Below, piece by piece: positions 38,218 to 47,640 of a DNA stretch of 64,000 bases (positions are counted from its first letter, which is position 1; every line of letters starts with the position of its first letter). Source of the stretch: Sinorhizobium alkalisoli (GTDB taxonomy: Bacteria; Pseudomonadota; Alphaproteobacteria; Rhizobiales; Rhizobiaceae); assembly GCF_008932245.1 (NCBI RefSeq), contig NZ_CP034909.1, positions 3,544,001-3,608,000 on the forward strand, in the 5' to 3' direction. Both the position numbers and the translations under genes were made by a program. The notes below the pieces were generated by a model. The model was not told where the DNA came from, did not search any database, and saw only the letters and a program-made list of their open reading frames with translations.

Positions 38218-39924
38218 ATGTCTGCAACCACCCCCACCCGTGATGATTTCGCAGCACTTCTGGAAGAGTCCTTCGCCAAGACGGACCTCGCCGAAGGCTA
38301 CGTCGCCAAGGGCGTCGTCACGGCCATCGAAAAGGACGTCGCCATCGTCGACGTCGGTCTCAAGGTCGAAGGCCGCGTGCCGCTGAAGGAATTCGGCGCC
38401 AAGGCAAAGGACGGCGCGCTCAAGGTCGGCGACGAGGTCGAAGTTTACGTTGAGCGCATCGAAAACGCGCTCGGCGAAGCCGTGCTCTCGCGCGAGAAGG
38501 CTCGCCGCGAGGAAAGCTGGCAGCGCCTGGAAGTGAAGTTCGAAGCCGGCGAGCGTGTCGAAGGCATCATCTTCAACCAGGTCAAGGGCGGCTTCACCGT
38601 CGATCTCGACGGCGCCGTGGCCTTCCTGCCGCGTTCGCAGGTCGACATCCGTCCGATCCGCGACGTGACGCCGCTGATGCATAACCCGCAGCCCTTCGAA
38701 ATCCTGAAGATGGACAAGCGCCGCGGCAACATCGTCGTTTCGCGCCGCACGGTTCTGGAAGAGTCCCGCGCCGAGCAGCGTTCTGAGATCGTTCAGAACC
38801 TCGAGGAAGGCCAGGTTGTCGAAGGCGTCGTCAAGAACATCACCGATTACGGTGCGTTCGTCGACCTCGGCGGCATCGACGGCCTGCTGCACGTCACCGA
38901 CATGGCATGGCGCCGCGTCAACCATCCGTCGGAGATCCTGAGCATCGGCCAGCAGGTCAAGGTCCAGATCATCCGCATCAACCAGGAAACCCACCGCATC
39001 TCGCTCGGCATGAAGCAGCTCGAGTCCGATCCGTGGGATGGCATCGGTGCGAAGTATCCGGTCGGCAAGAAGATCACCGGTACCGTCACGAACATCACCG
39101 ACTACGGTGCGTTCGTCGAGCTGGAGCCGGGCATCGAAGGCCTGATCCACATCTCCGAAATGTCCTGGACCAAGAAGAACGTCCATCCCGGCAAGATCCT
39201 GTCCACCAGCCAGGAAGTCGACGTGGTCGTTCTCGAAGTCGACCCGACCAAGCGCCGCATCTCGCTCGGCCTCAAGCAGACGCTCGAGAACCCGTGGCAG
39301 GCCTTCGCCCATAGCCATCCGGCCGGCACCGAAGTCGAAGGCGAAGTCAAGAACAAGACCGAGTTCGGTCTGTTCATCGGCCTCGACGGCGATGTCGATG
39401 GCATGGTCCACCTCTCCGATCTCGACTGGAACCGCCCGGGCGAGCAGGTCATTGAGGAATTCAACAAGGGCGATGTCGTCCGTGCTGTCGTTCTCGATGT
39501 GGACGTCGACAAGGAGCGCATCTCGCTCGGCATCAAGCAGCTCGGCCGCGATGCCGTTGGTGAAGCTGCCGCTTCCGGAGAACTGCGCAAGAACGCCGTC
39601 GTTTCGGCCGAGGTCATCGGCGTCAACGATGGCGGCATCGAGGTGAAGCTCGTCAACCACGAGGACATCACGGCCTTCATCCGCCGCGCCGATCTCTCGC
39701 GTGACCGCGACGAGCAGCGCCCGGAGCGCTTCTCCGTCGGCCAGACCGTCGATGCCCGCGTCACCAACTTCTCCAAGAAGGACCGCAAGATCCAGCTGTC
39801 GATCAAGGCTCTGGAAATCGCGGAAGAGAAGGAAGCCGTCGCTCAGTTCGGTTCGTCCGACTCCGGCGCTTCGCTCGGCGACATTCTGGGTGCGGCCCTC
39901 AAGAGCCGCCAGGGCAACGAATAA
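38218..39924 (+). CDS. rpsA: 30S ribosomal protein S1
   Basis: mRNA-binding ribosomal protein of 568 residues with six S1 repeats, for example VVEGVVKNITDYGAFVDLGG and ITGTVTNITDYGAFVELEPG. GCAGGAG lies five bases before the ATG; an upstream ATG at 38185 is not used. A strong terminator follows. Confidence 0.98.
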   Translation: MSATTPTRDDFAALLEESFAKTDLAEGYVAKGVVTAIEKDVAIVDVGLKVEGRVPLKEFGAKAKDGALKVGDEVEVYVERIENALGEAVLSREKARREESWQRLEVKFEAGERVEGIIFNQVKGGFTVDLDGAVAFLPRSQVDIRPIRDVTPLMHNPQPFEILKMDKRRGNIVVSRRTVLEESRAEQRSEIVQNLEEGQVVEGVVKNITDYGAFVDLGGIDGLLHVTDMAWRRVNHPSEILSIGQQVKVQIIRINQETHRISLGMKQLESDPWDGIGAKYPVGKKITGTVTNITDYGAFVELEPGIEGLIHISEMSWTKKNVHPGKILSTSQEVDVVVLEVDPTKRRISLGLKQTLENPWQAFAHSHPAGTEVEGEVKNKTEFGLFIGLDGDVDGMVHLSDLDWNRPGEQVIEEFNKGDVVRAVVLDVDVDKERISLGIKQLGRDAVGEAAASGELRKNAVVSAEVIGVNDGGIEVKLVNHEDITAFIRRADLSRDRDEQRPERFSVGQTVDARVTNFSKKDRKIQLSIKALEIAEEKEAVAQFGSSDSGASLGDILGAALKSRQGNE

Positions 39925-39948
39925 TCGTTCTTGCACTGACAGCAATGG

Positions 39949-39981
39949 AACCCGCGGAGAGCGATCTCCGCGGGTTTTTTT
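39949..39981 (+). terminator. rpsA intrinsic terminator
   Basis: AACCCGCGGAGA pairs with TCTCCGCGGGTT around GCGA, followed by a run of Ts. Confidence 0.95.
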
Positions 39982-40113
39982 CATGGGCGGAACTACACGA
40001 CGGACAGGATTGCCGTAGCGCCCGGGGATTTCGGCATCGGTTGAGGAGACATGAGGTCGACGGGACGCGGCGCGATTCGCGGATGATCTGCGCGACCGGG
40101 CAGAGCACGATGC

Positions 40114-41646
40114 TCAACCGAGGCCGCCGAGTTTCCTGTAGAGATCGTAGGGATCGGCGTCCGGCTCTTCCGACGGATCATCTTCGCCGTGCTGACGGGC
40201 GTCGCCTTCGCCGCCATCCTCCGCTCCGGGTTCGGCATTCTCATCGCTCTCGTCCTGCGGCTCCCGCTCCGGCTTGTCATTTTCCGCCTCCGCCTGGGTC
40301 GGCGGGAAGGGGACAAGCGCAAAAGGGATGACTTCTTTGGGAAGTCCGCTGTCGACGAGAAGGGCGATCGCCTGCTGCGTCGACGGGTCGTCGGGCGCCT
40401 GCAGCGGACGCTGCTGGATGGCGGCACCGTCCCGGGAAGGAGGGTCGTTCCGGTCCATCGCGTCCGGATCGACGGAAGGCTCGCCGCCTGCCATCGTGCT
40501 ACGCGACCGAATGGCGCTATCCCGCGCCGGTTCTTGGGTGGGAAGATCCGCTGACGGGTGCCGTCGATCGCCGGGGGAACCCGGCGATTCTGATCGCGCG
40601 CCGACCGCCGGCTTGTGCAAGTCGGCGGGGCTCTCGCCCGCAAGCGCGTTGACGGCATCGCCGAGCGCGCGCGAGGGGGCTGCCGTTCCATTCCGCGCGG
40701 CGGCCGGCCGCGCCTGTTGCCGCTCGCCTTCCCCCCTGGCCCGCGGCGGCCCGTAGGTACCGTCCGAATCCGGTCCCGCTGGGCCTTCTTCCGGCTCTCG
40801 GTCCGCCCCACCGTGTCGCGCCTGCTCCGTCTTCGCTTCGGCCTTCCGCCTTGCATCGGAGACGGGTGTGTCGCCACCCGAGGCTGCCGGTGTCTGGCCG
40901 GCCTTCTCTGGCGGTGCCCGTGGGGCGCTGCTGTCGGCATCGCCGGGCAAAATCCTGTGCACCGTTTCCGTGGGGCCGTCTTCAATCGGGGCCGGACTAT
41001 GCGTTTCGACCGGAGCCCGGCGGCTCTCGCCGGCATTTTCCGGCTTTGGACTGCCCGCACGCGCCGCGTCCGGCCTCAGCTCGGGCCGGTCTTCGATCGC
41101 CGGATCGGTTCCTCCGGCCTCGCCATCGGCGCCGAAAGTTCTTTTCAACATCGCCTGCAGCAAGGCCGCGTCGGCTGTCGAGGCCGGCGCAGCAGGATTC
41201 TGCAGCGGCGGCGCCGACAGGGGCAAGCTTCTAATTGCAGGCCGCTCGGCAGGAAGCGGCGGTACGGCCCCGGGCTCGGCCGGCGGCACGCTTGCCGCTT
41301 CGCGGGCTGCCGCGGCGAGACGTTGTAGCGGATTGCGGGAAAGCTCCCTCTCGACGGCGAGACGTTCAGGTGCGGGCAGGGATTCGATGAACGCCACCAG
41401 CCGTCGAGCGGCGGCCAGTTCCCTGTCCTGGGGCAGGAACGACGATTTCAGGAGGCGGGAAAGATCGTCGGTCAACCGCGCAACGGCATCGCTGGAAACT
41501 ACCTGATCGCCGGAAAGGTGATGGGCGAGCGCATCGAGGATCTTCTGGACCGCCACTGCCCGCGGGCCCACGGAGGGCAGCGAACGGCGAACACCCTGGG
41601 CGTCATCGCCCGGGCCGGTCGCGTTCCTGATCGTGACGATGGGCAT
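40114..41646 (-). CDS. large, mostly disordered unknown protein
   Basis: 510 residues. Residues 1-110 are helical and ordered (VAVQKILDALAHHLSG, LTDDLSRLLKSSFLPQDRELAAARRLVAFIESLP). The middle 300 are Pro/Ala/Glu/Arg-rich and low-complexity. The C-terminus has an ordered patch (TQQAIALLVDSGLPKEVIPFALVPFP) and an acidic end with DPYDLYRKLGGLG. The second ATG (41646) sits nine bases after GGAGAG; 41652 is three bases away and less likely. No family is recognised. Convergent with rpsA. Confidence 0.75.
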   Translation of the reverse strand: MPIVTIRNATGPGDDAQGVRRSLPSVGPRAVAVQKILDALAHHLSGDQVVSSDAVARLTDDLSRLLKSSFLPQDRELAAARRLVAFIESLPAPERLAVERELSRNPLQRLAAAAREAASVPPAEPGAVPPLPAERPAIRSLPLSAPPLQNPAAPASTADAALLQAMLKRTFGADGEAGGTDPAIEDRPELRPDAARAGSPKPENAGESRRAPVETHSPAPIEDGPTETVHRILPGDADSSAPRAPPEKAGQTPAASGGDTPVSDARRKAEAKTEQARHGGADREPEEGPAGPDSDGTYGPPRARGEGERQQARPAAARNGTAAPSRALGDAVNALAGESPADLHKPAVGARSESPGSPGDRRHPSADLPTQEPARDSAIRSRSTMAGGEPSVDPDAMDRNDPPSRDGAAIQQRPLQAPDDPSTQQAIALLVDSGLPKEVIPFALVPFPPTQAEAENDKPEREPQDESDENAEPGAEDGGEGDARQHGEDDPSEEPDADPYDLYRKLGGLG

Positions 41647-41975
41647 CGGCATCTGCTCTCCAAGGCGCGCGGCGGTCCGTGCCGAGCTATGCTCGCCGTC
41701 GCGATTCCAGGTGATCGGAGGGGCGCTTCATGCGCTTTGCTGCATGTCTTTGCACTTAAAGTCGCGGTCGATTCCAGGAGACAGGCAGTTGCCCGCATGG
41801 TCCGCCGCGGGCTCGAACGCTTCGACTCTGCGCATCGAGCGCCAAAGATAAACCGGAGAGGTTTATCAAGCGTTAACCATGTTGTAGGGGGGCGCGGCCG
41901 CCCTTGCATCGGAACTTCTCCAGGTCCATCCTGCCTCTGCCGAGACACCGGATCCCGAACTTGATGGAGCCGCCG
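41647..41975. other. intergenic region 41.65-41.98 kb
   Basis: Divergent promoter region for the disordered protein and the 117-residue protein. AT-rich patch AAACCGGAGAGGTTTATCAAGCGTTAACC near 41850-41878 resembles a promoter zone, but no exact boxes could be fixed. No gene is seen. Confidence 0.4.
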
Positions 41976-42329
41976 ATGACAATCCGTCCGCCGCAATCGC
42001 TCAGTCCTCGCGGGGTCACCGGCGGTGGCCTCAACGTTTTGGAATACGAGCTGATGGCGGAGCGCGCGGACGCGCTTGGCCGCCACGGCCTGAAAGTCGA
42101 GACAGCGATCGCGGCGCTGAGCGGTTTCGACGCCGACAAGCAGCCGCCGCAGGAAAGGCATCGGCTGCTCGACGAGGCAGCCGATGCGGTCTGGGCATTT
42201 CTGATCCAGCGCGAAATATGCGGCTTGCGCGACAGCCGTGACGTCGTTCGCCGCTATGGCATCCCAAAGGAGGTCATGGCGCGCCTGGGCATCGTCCGCA
42301 GACGACAGTCCCGGGCCGAGCCCGCTTAG
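41976..42329 (+). CDS. conserved small protein of unknown function
   Basis: 117 residues. GGAG six bases before ATG 41976; an in-frame ATG at 41964 is an alternative. Pattern LNVLEYELMAERADALGRHGLKVETAIAAL and RLLDEAADAVWAFLIQREICGLRDSRDVVRRYGIP is helical and looks like a conserved rhizobial family (possibly DUF6665), which I could not confirm. Its end overlaps the convergent BA14K gene by four bases. Confidence 0.75.
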   Translation: MTIRPPQSLSPRGVTGGGLNVLEYELMAERADALGRHGLKVETAIAALSGFDADKQPPQERHRLLDEAADAVWAFLIQREICGLRDSRDVVRRYGIPKEVMARLGIVRRRQSRAEPA

Positions 42330-42847
42330 CGGTACGGCGAATTGCAGACCCTGTAGAGCCCGCTATAGGCCAGATAACGGTTGGTCGCCGGATTGTAGGA
42401 GCGATAGCGCGACAGGCACCAGTTCACATGCGCGCTGTAACCCTGCCCGACATAGCCGGGACGGTAATGTCGGTAGCCGTAATCGGGGCGGAAATAGCGG
42501 TAGCCATAGTAGCCGGGGCCGTAATACCGGGGACCGAAATAATAGCGGTTCCCATAATAGTAGCGGCCCGGATAATAGCCGGGACCCGTCCCGATAGTGA
42601 TGCTGATGCCCGAGCGTCTCGGATAATAGCCGCCACCCCAGCCGCCGTAGGTGCCCGACCACGGCCCGTAATAGCGCGGGCCCCAGCCATAATAGTGTCC
42701 ACGGTGGCGCACGGGCTCGATTTCCGCCGGCACCGAGGCCGCTATGTCGAGCACCGGACGCGGCATGGCCATGGCAGGCGCTGCAGGAGGGATCACGGAG
42801 GCGGCCGCCAATGCGCAGCTCAGAACGAAATTGCGAAATCCCGTCAT
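42326..42847 (-). CDS. BA14K-family secreted protein
   Basis: 173 residues. A signal peptide (to about APAMA) is followed by a Tyr/Gly-rich stretch of YYG/YYGPGY repeats. The BA14K motif closes the protein: HVNWCLSRYRSYNPATNRYLAYSGLYRVCNSPY. First known as a Brucella immunogen with lectin-like activity; cell-envelope role likely. Confidence 0.9.
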   Translation of the reverse strand: MTGFRNFVLSCALAAASVIPPAAPAMAMPRPVLDIAASVPAEIEPVRHRGHYYGWGPRYYGPWSGTYGGWGGGYYPRRSGISITIGTGPGYYPGRYYYGNRYYFGPRYYGPGYYGYRYFRPDYGYRHYRPGYVGQGYSAHVNWCLSRYRSYNPATNRYLAYSGLYRVCNSPYR

Positions 42848-43121
42848 CTTGTCCTCACTTTCAGAAAGCCGTGCTTTCCGGTTACCGTCCCTTCTCTGTC
42901 CTTGCTGTTTGCGGGTTTATCCCAACGCCGCGGCACGCGTCTGAAATGCCGGATTTCCGCGCCGGTCAGCATGCCTCAAGCATGCGCCTCTTGAGCGGTG
43001 ATGTCACTGAATTTCTTCAGCTATCGCCGCGGGCAGGGGTTCGCCGCGAAGTGCCGTCACGCGATCGCACGATTTTGCCTCGGCTTTTTCGCCTTCCGAC
43101 ACGAAAACTTCAAAATGCCTG

Positions 43122-43150
43122 TTGACACTTTGGGCCGGGCCTTTTACATG
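43122..43150 (+). promoter_or_regulatory. promoter of tRNA-Leu
   Basis: TTGACA (43122-43127), 17-base spacer, TACATG (43145-43150); transcription would begin within about ten bases of the tRNA 5' end. Confidence 0.75.
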
Positions 43151-43160
43151 CCGGTCCGTC

Positions 43161-43245
43161 GCCCAGATGGCGGAATTGGTAGACGCGCAGGTTTCAGGTA
43201 CCTGTGCCGCGAGGCGTGGAGGTTCGAGTCCTCTTCTGGGCACCA
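43161..43245 (+). tRNA. tRNA-Leu(CAG)
   Basis: 85 nt with a long variable arm. Acceptor GCCCAGA/TCTGGGC, anticodon stem CAGGT/ACCTG with loop TTCAGGT (anticodon CAG), T-arm GAGGTTCGAGTCCTC, and an encoded CCA end. Confidence 0.97.
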
Positions 43246-43289
43246 TTTCCCCTTTTCAGATCGTCTCTGACGATCATGAATTGCAGAAA

Positions 43290-43313
43290 AGACCCGGTTC
43301 GCCGGGTTTTTTG
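43290..43313 (+). terminator. tRNA-Leu terminator
   Basis: AGACCCGG-TTCG-CCGGGTT followed by Ts; the UUCG loop makes a very stable hairpin. Confidence 0.85.
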
Positions 43314-43384
43314 CATGTCAGGGGTGCGCTCTTTCAAGCCGCTCTGTCCGCCTGCCCGGTGCGTTATTGCCCGGTTGGGGCGCG

Positions 43385-44416
43385 TCAATTGACCGTGACC
43401 GGCCGCGAGCGCATCCGCCTGACCGTTTCGCGCTCCGCCCGCTTGCAGCGCATCGGCGGCAGGTCGCGGTCCATCAGTTCCATGTCCTCAAGCACCATGT
43501 CGCCCATCTTCTTGAACGCGACGTCGAGCGCCCCCGCGCGATGCGCAGAGCGCAGGAAACCCGGAAGCCTGCGGATCCTGTGGTCGAGCGGCAGCGGTTC
43601 TTCCGGAAAGACGTCGCTCGCCGCGAGGATATGGCCGCGCTCGACCGCCGCAACGAGCGCGTCGAAGTCGACGACGCCGGCGCGGCTGAGGAGGATGAAG
43701 GCGGCGCCGCGGCGCATCCTGGCGAAGGCATCGGCGCCGAGGAAGCCCTCGTTCTCGCTCGTCACGGCGGCGACGACGAAGACGAAATCACTTTCAGAAA
43801 GCACCATTTCCAGCAAAGCCGGCTCGACGCCGCTGTCCTTGAGAAGGGAGGCCGGCAGCCAGGGGTCATGAACGCGGATGCGGGCGCGGAATCCGGAAAG
43901 CACGCGGTTCAAGGCTCGTCCGAGATCACCGAAGCCGATGATGCCGATCTCGGAGCCGGAAAGAAGCCGCGCCGAGCGGTTGCCTTCGCCGCCCCAGAGC
44001 TCGCGCCCTTCGCGAAAGGCGAGATCGGCATCGACGATGCCGCGGGCGAGATTGAGCGCCATTGCGAGACCCAGTTCCGCCACCGGCTCGGCGAAGACCT
44101 GCCCCGTCGTCAGCACATGAATGCCGCGGCGGAACAGGATCGCATAGGGCATGTTGTCGAGGAGATTGCTTTCGACATTGAGGATCGCCCGCAAGCGCGG
44201 CAGGCGCTCGAGCGTGTCCTCGTCCAGGGGTGGCTGGCCTATGATATAGCGCGCTTCGCCGAGCGTCTCGTCGCCTAGCCCGGCAAAGTCTGCGGGATCG
44301 GCTTCGATCACACGATAGCCCCGATGGAGCAAGGCAAGGGCCTCGGGCGTGAAGATCAGATCGAGTGTGCGTGGCGCGGGGGCGCTGATGACGAGCGGGC
44401 GGTCTATCTCCGTCAT
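43385..44416 (-). CDS. D-2-hydroxyacid dehydrogenase-family protein
   Basis: 343 residues. The Rossmann motif is GIIGFGDLGRALNRVL. Catalytic-site equivalents are LLSRAGVVDF (Arg), FPEEPLP (Glu) and RSAHRAGALD (His). GGGAGGAGAG precedes the ATG. It resembles phosphoglycerate dehydrogenase-like enzymes of the NAD-dependent 2-hydroxyacid dehydrogenase family; substrate unknown. Confidence 0.85.
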   Translation of the reverse strand: MTEIDRPLVISAPAPRTLDLIFTPEALALLHRGYRVIEADPADFAGLGDETLGEARYIIGQPPLDEDTLERLPRLRAILNVESNLLDNMPYAILFRRGIHVLTTGQVFAEPVAELGLAMALNLARGIVDADLAFREGRELWGGEGNRSARLLSGSEIGIIGFGDLGRALNRVLSGFRARIRVHDPWLPASLLKDSGVEPALLEMVLSESDFVFVVAAVTSENEGFLGADAFARMRRGAAFILLSRAGVVDFDALVAAVERGHILAASDVFPEEPLPLDHRIRRLPGFLRSAHRAGALDVAFKKMGDMVLEDMELMDRDLPPMRCKRAERETVRRMRSRPVTVN

Positions 44417-44498
44417 GTCTCTCCTCCCGATCGGCTGCGGGCACGGCAACCGTTTCATCTTTGCAGGAGCAGGCAACCCTTGCCAAGACGGCTGCGGG

Positions 44499-44828
44499 TC
44501 AATAGTTCAGCCCGCGTTTCTGCCGCTCGAGCGACGGCGGCAGCCGCCCGCTCTGGAAGACCGGACCGCCGCCCTTGCGGCAGCGGTAGATGGTTTCATA
44601 GCGAGGCCGGCCGCTGGAGGGCTCGAACGGACCGTAACGGTCGACGAAAACCTGCTCGCAGACCACATCGGCACCTTCCTTGAGCGGATCGAGCGGCTCA
44701 ACGCCGGGAAGGTCGTGAAACGCCTGCGCAAGCTGCAGCGTCGCCCGGTCCGCCAAGCCTGGCTGGGAGGAGAGACCGAGAAGCAGAGCGGCCAAAGGAA
44801 GCGCCGAGGCGGAACGAAACCTGATCAT
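44499..44828 (-). CDS. small secreted protein of unknown function
   Basis: 109 residues. Signal peptide MIRFRSASALPLAALLLGL to about GLA, then a mature part with two cysteines (VCEQVFVDRYG, YRCRKGGGP) that may form a disulphide. The ribosome-binding site is weak; the longer frame to 44933 has no coding character. Confidence 0.65.
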   Translation of the reverse strand: MIRFRSASALPLAALLLGLSSQPGLADRATLQLAQAFHDLPGVEPLDPLKEGADVVCEQVFVDRYGPFEPSSGRPRYETIYRCRKGGGPVFQSGRLPPSLERQKRGLNY

Positions 44829-44946
44829 GCTTGCGGACTTTTCCGGCAGGGGCCGGCGAATTCGACGCCGACGCGAGAGGAACGGTATCGCGGCCGCCAA
44901 ACTTGCGCTATAGGCCAACGACGTTGAAGGCATTTGGGGATTTTCA

Positions 44947-45573
44947 ATGGCAAATACAATAAGGTTCCACGAAGGCGATATTTCCGCGACGGACGCCGCG
45001 CGCTATACGGGTGCGATCGCCATCGACACGGAAACGCTGGGCCTTGTCCCCCGCCGCGACCGCCTTTGCGTCGTGCAGCTCTCCCCGGGCGACGGCAGCG
45101 CCGACGTGATCCGCATCGCCGCCGGCCAGAGGCAAGCGCCGAATCTCGTAGCGATGCTCGCCGATCCCGCCCGCCAGAAGATCTTCCATTTCGGCCGCTT
45201 CGATATCGCAGTGCTGTTCCACACCTTCGGCGTCACGGCGGCGCCCGTCTTCTGCACGAAGATCGCCTCGCGTCTCACCCGCACCTATACGGACCGGCAC
45301 GGGCTCAAGGACAATCTCAAGGAACTGCTCGACGTCGACATTTCCAAGCAGCAGCAATCGTCCGACTGGGCCGCCGATATCCTCTCGCCGGCGCAGCTCG
45401 AATATGCGGCTTCCGACGTGCTCCATCTGCATGCCTTGCGCGACAGGCTGACCGAACGCCTCCTGCGCGACGGCCGCATCGAGCATGCCGAAGCCTGCTT
45501 CGCCTTCCTGCCGACACGGGCCAAGCTGGACCTGCTCGGCTGGGAAGAGACCGATATTTTCGCCCACAGCTGA
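44947..45573 (+). CDS. rnd: ribonuclease D-like 3'-5' exonuclease
   Basis: 208 residues, a DEDDy exonuclease domain without the HRDC domains of E. coli RNase D. ExoI AIDTETLGL, ExoII HFGRFDIAVLF, ExoIII YAASDVLHLHAL. This short form is common in alphaproteobacteria. Likely role in tRNA or stable RNA 3' trimming. Confidence 0.9.
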   Translation: MANTIRFHEGDISATDAARYTGAIAIDTETLGLVPRRDRLCVVQLSPGDGSADVIRIAAGQRQAPNLVAMLADPARQKIFHFGRFDIAVLFHTFGVTAAPVFCTKIASRLTRTYTDRHGLKDNLKELLDVDISKQQQSSDWAADILSPAQLEYAASDVLHLHALRDRLTERLLRDGRIEHAEACFAFLPTRAKLDLLGWEETDIFAHS

Positions 45574-45585
45574 GCGTGCGGCGGC

Positions 45586-45999
45586 TCAGGGCGTCAGCCA
45601 CAGAAGCGCGGCATAACGCGCCGCCTTGCCGATCGTCACATAGACGAGGAAGATGGTAAGCGGGGTGCGCAGCAAGCCGGCGGCCAAGGTCAGCGGATCG
45701 CCGATGATCGGCAGCCAGGAGAAAAGCAGCACCGGCTGTCCGTAGCGGGTGAACAGCGTCTCGGCCTTCCGCCGGGCAGGCGATGACACGGGAAACCAAC
45801 TTCGGCCCTCGAAACGCAAGAAGAACCGGCCGAGCGCGAAGTTGACGAGCGCTCCGAGCACATTGCCGGCCGTTGCCGAAAGAAAGAGTGCCGTCCGGCT
45901 CGTCTCGGCCGTAAGCGCCGCGGCGGCGACCGCCGCTTCCGACAGGCCGAACAACAGGGTCGCGGAGAGAAAGGCGGCGCCGAAGACGCCCGCAAGCAT
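45586..45999 (-). CDS. YqaA-family membrane protein (VTT domain)
   Basis: 137 residues with about four membrane segments. GNVLGALVNFALGRFFLRFEG and RYGQPVLLFSWLPIIGDPLTLAAGLLR are typical of YqaA/DedA relatives. It is 14 bases downstream of the SelW-like gene and probably co-transcribed. Confidence 0.85.
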   Translation of the reverse strand: MLAGVFGAAFLSATLLFGLSEAAVAAAALTAETSRTALFLSATAGNVLGALVNFALGRFFLRFEGRSWFPVSSPARRKAETLFTRYGQPVLLFSWLPIIGDPLTLAAGLLRTPLTIFLVYVTIGKAARYAALLWLTP

Positions 46000-46013
46000 G
46001 CCGAGATCCAGTG

Positions 46014-46295
46014 TCAGCTCCTGTCGACGTGACCGAGATCGCGCTCGGGCTCGATGACGTCTCGGATCCGCTGCTTCAGTTCCTTCGGACCGGGAAAGCC
46101 GCCATCGCGCTTGCGCTCCCAGACGAGTTCGCTATCGACGCGGATCTCGAAATTGCCGCCGGTGCCGGGGATCAGCGCCACTTCTCCAAGCGTGTCGGCA
46201 AAGGTTGACAAGAGTTCCTGCGCCATCCAGCCGGCCCGCAGCAGCCAGTTACACTGGGTGCAATAGAGAATCGTGACGCGCGGCTTTTCACTCAT
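46014..46295 (-). CDS. SelT/SelW/SelH-family thioredoxin-like protein
   Basis: 93 residues. Rdx-family fold with ILYCTQCNWLLRAGWMAQEL, a CxxC redox motif with cysteine in place of selenocysteine. FEIRVDSELVWERKRDGGFPGPKELKQRIRD is the conserved second half. Putative redox protein. Confidence 0.92.
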   Translation of the reverse strand: MSEKPRVTILYCTQCNWLLRAGWMAQELLSTFADTLGEVALIPGTGGNFEIRVDSELVWERKRDGGFPGPKELKQRIRDVIEPERDLGHVDRS

Positions 46296-46332
46296 ACGGC
46301 ATGTCCTGTTTGCGTTCTGCGGGCACAGTATA

Positions 46333-46433
46333 GCATCGGCCCGAAAATCGTACCGATTTTCGGAAAGCTCGATGCGCAGAGTGAAAGAGTTACAGCGACC
46401 TTTGCGCGTCTGTTAAGACGCGCGGCGCTGTAG
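46333..46433 (+). repeat. RIME-type mosaic element, alternative left half
   Basis: The left palindrome is GCATCGGCCCGAAAATCG...CGATTTTCGG...GATGC. The right palindrome is TTACAGCGACCTTTGCGCG...CGCGGCGCTGTAG, shared with 13260 and 54717. This shows the modules combine freely. Confidence 0.85.
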
Positions 46434-46582
46434 CCCCGCGGTCGGTCCGGAACAACCGGCCCCTCACCGCCTCTTCACATAAATGTCAACTGGGGAAGTC
46501 ATGATTTTGCCGGGCGCCCCTTGCTTTCGGAAGGGTGTGCGGCAAGAGACTTCTCCACTGCAACAACTGCGAGAGAGATTTG

Positions 46583-47038
46583 ATGACCGATACCACTCAT
46601 ACGAACAGCCGCCCGCGCGCGATCCTGCCGGCGCTCGAAAAGCTCTACCTGCCGCTCGACACCTTCGCCGAGACGCTGTTGCGCGTGCTTGCGGGTGCGC
46701 TGCTCGTCACCCATGGCTACGGCAAGATCCTCGATCCCTTCGGCGCGGTCGGCATGGTGGAAGGCCTCGGCTTCTATCCGGGCGTCTTCTGGTCGCCGCT
46801 GCTTTCCGCCACCGAATTCTTCGGCGGCATCTTCATCGCCATCGGCTTCCTGACGCGGCCGGCCGCCTTCGCGGCCACCATCGTGCTCATCGTCACGGTC
46901 TATTTCCATGGGATCGTCCAGGGCCAGGGTCTCGGCGGCGCAGAGAAATCGATACTCTGGGCGGCGATCACCTTCTTCTTCGCGATCCGCGGCGCCAACA
47001 GCCATTCGGTCGACGCCAAGCTCGGCAAGCAGTTCTGA
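46583..47038 (+). CDS. DoxX-family membrane protein
   Basis: 151 residues with four membrane helices. TLLRVLAGALLVTHGYGKI, FFGGIFIAIGFLTRPAAF and a cytoplasmic C-terminus match DoxX/SURF4-like proteins, often tied to redox or quinone metabolism. GAGAGA precedes the ATG. Confidence 0.88.
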   Translation: MTDTTHTNSRPRAILPALEKLYLPLDTFAETLLRVLAGALLVTHGYGKILDPFGAVGMVEGLGFYPGVFWSPLLSATEFFGGIFIAIGFLTRPAAFAATIVLIVTVYFHGIVQGQGLGGAEKSILWAAITFFFAIRGANSHSVDAKLGKQF

Positions 47039-47146
47039 GCCTGCCGTTTCGGCATACGGCCCGCTTCGGCCGTATGCCGGTCCGGTTCTAAGCCGCTCTT
47101 GCAAGCCGGCGCCGCCCATGGTGATCTCGGTTGACGGAGGTGGACC

Positions 47147-47632
47147 ATGCACGAACCGATCGAAGGCGGCTGTTTCTGCGGACGCATCCGCTACAGGCTG
47201 AAGCGCCGGCCAATGTTCGTCCATTGCTGCCACTGTACCGATTGCCAGCGGCAGGTGGGCAGCGCCTTCGCCATCAACGGCCTTGTCGAGGCGGAGAACG
47301 TCGAGCTTCTGCAAGGCGAACCCGTTTTGGTGACGCTCACGACCGAAAGCGGCCGCCCGCATGACGTCTACCGTTGCGCCGGGTGCCAGTCGCCGCTCTG
47401 GAGTGATTACGGCCGGCGCAAGTGGCTCTCATTCCTGCGCCTTGCCACGCTCGACCGGCCGTCCGAATTCACACCCGATGTGCATATCTACACCCGTTCG
47501 AAGCTCGACTGGCTGCCGCTGCCGCCGGGCGCCAGGGCTTTCGAGGCCTATTACAACCTCAAGGCGGAGTGGCCGAAGGAAAGCCTGGAACGGCTCGAAG
47601 CGGCGCGGGCCAAGGCAAAGGCAAAGGGATAG
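47147..47632 (+). CDS. GFA (CENP-V/Gfa-like) zinc protein
   Basis: 161 residues. Zinc-binding cysteines in GGCFCGRIRY, HCCHCTDCQRQVG and RCAGCQSPLW; the fold of glutathione-dependent formaldehyde-activating enzymes. The C-terminal half is diverged; actual substrate unknown. Confidence 0.9.
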   Translation: MHEPIEGGCFCGRIRYRLKRRPMFVHCCHCTDCQRQVGSAFAINGLVEAENVELLQGEPVLVTLTTESGRPHDVYRCAGCQSPLWSDYGRRKWLSFLRLATLDRPSEFTPDVHIYTRSKLDWLPLPPGARAFEAYYNLKAEWPKESLERLEAARAKAKAKG

Positions 47633-47640
47633 GTCCGGTC

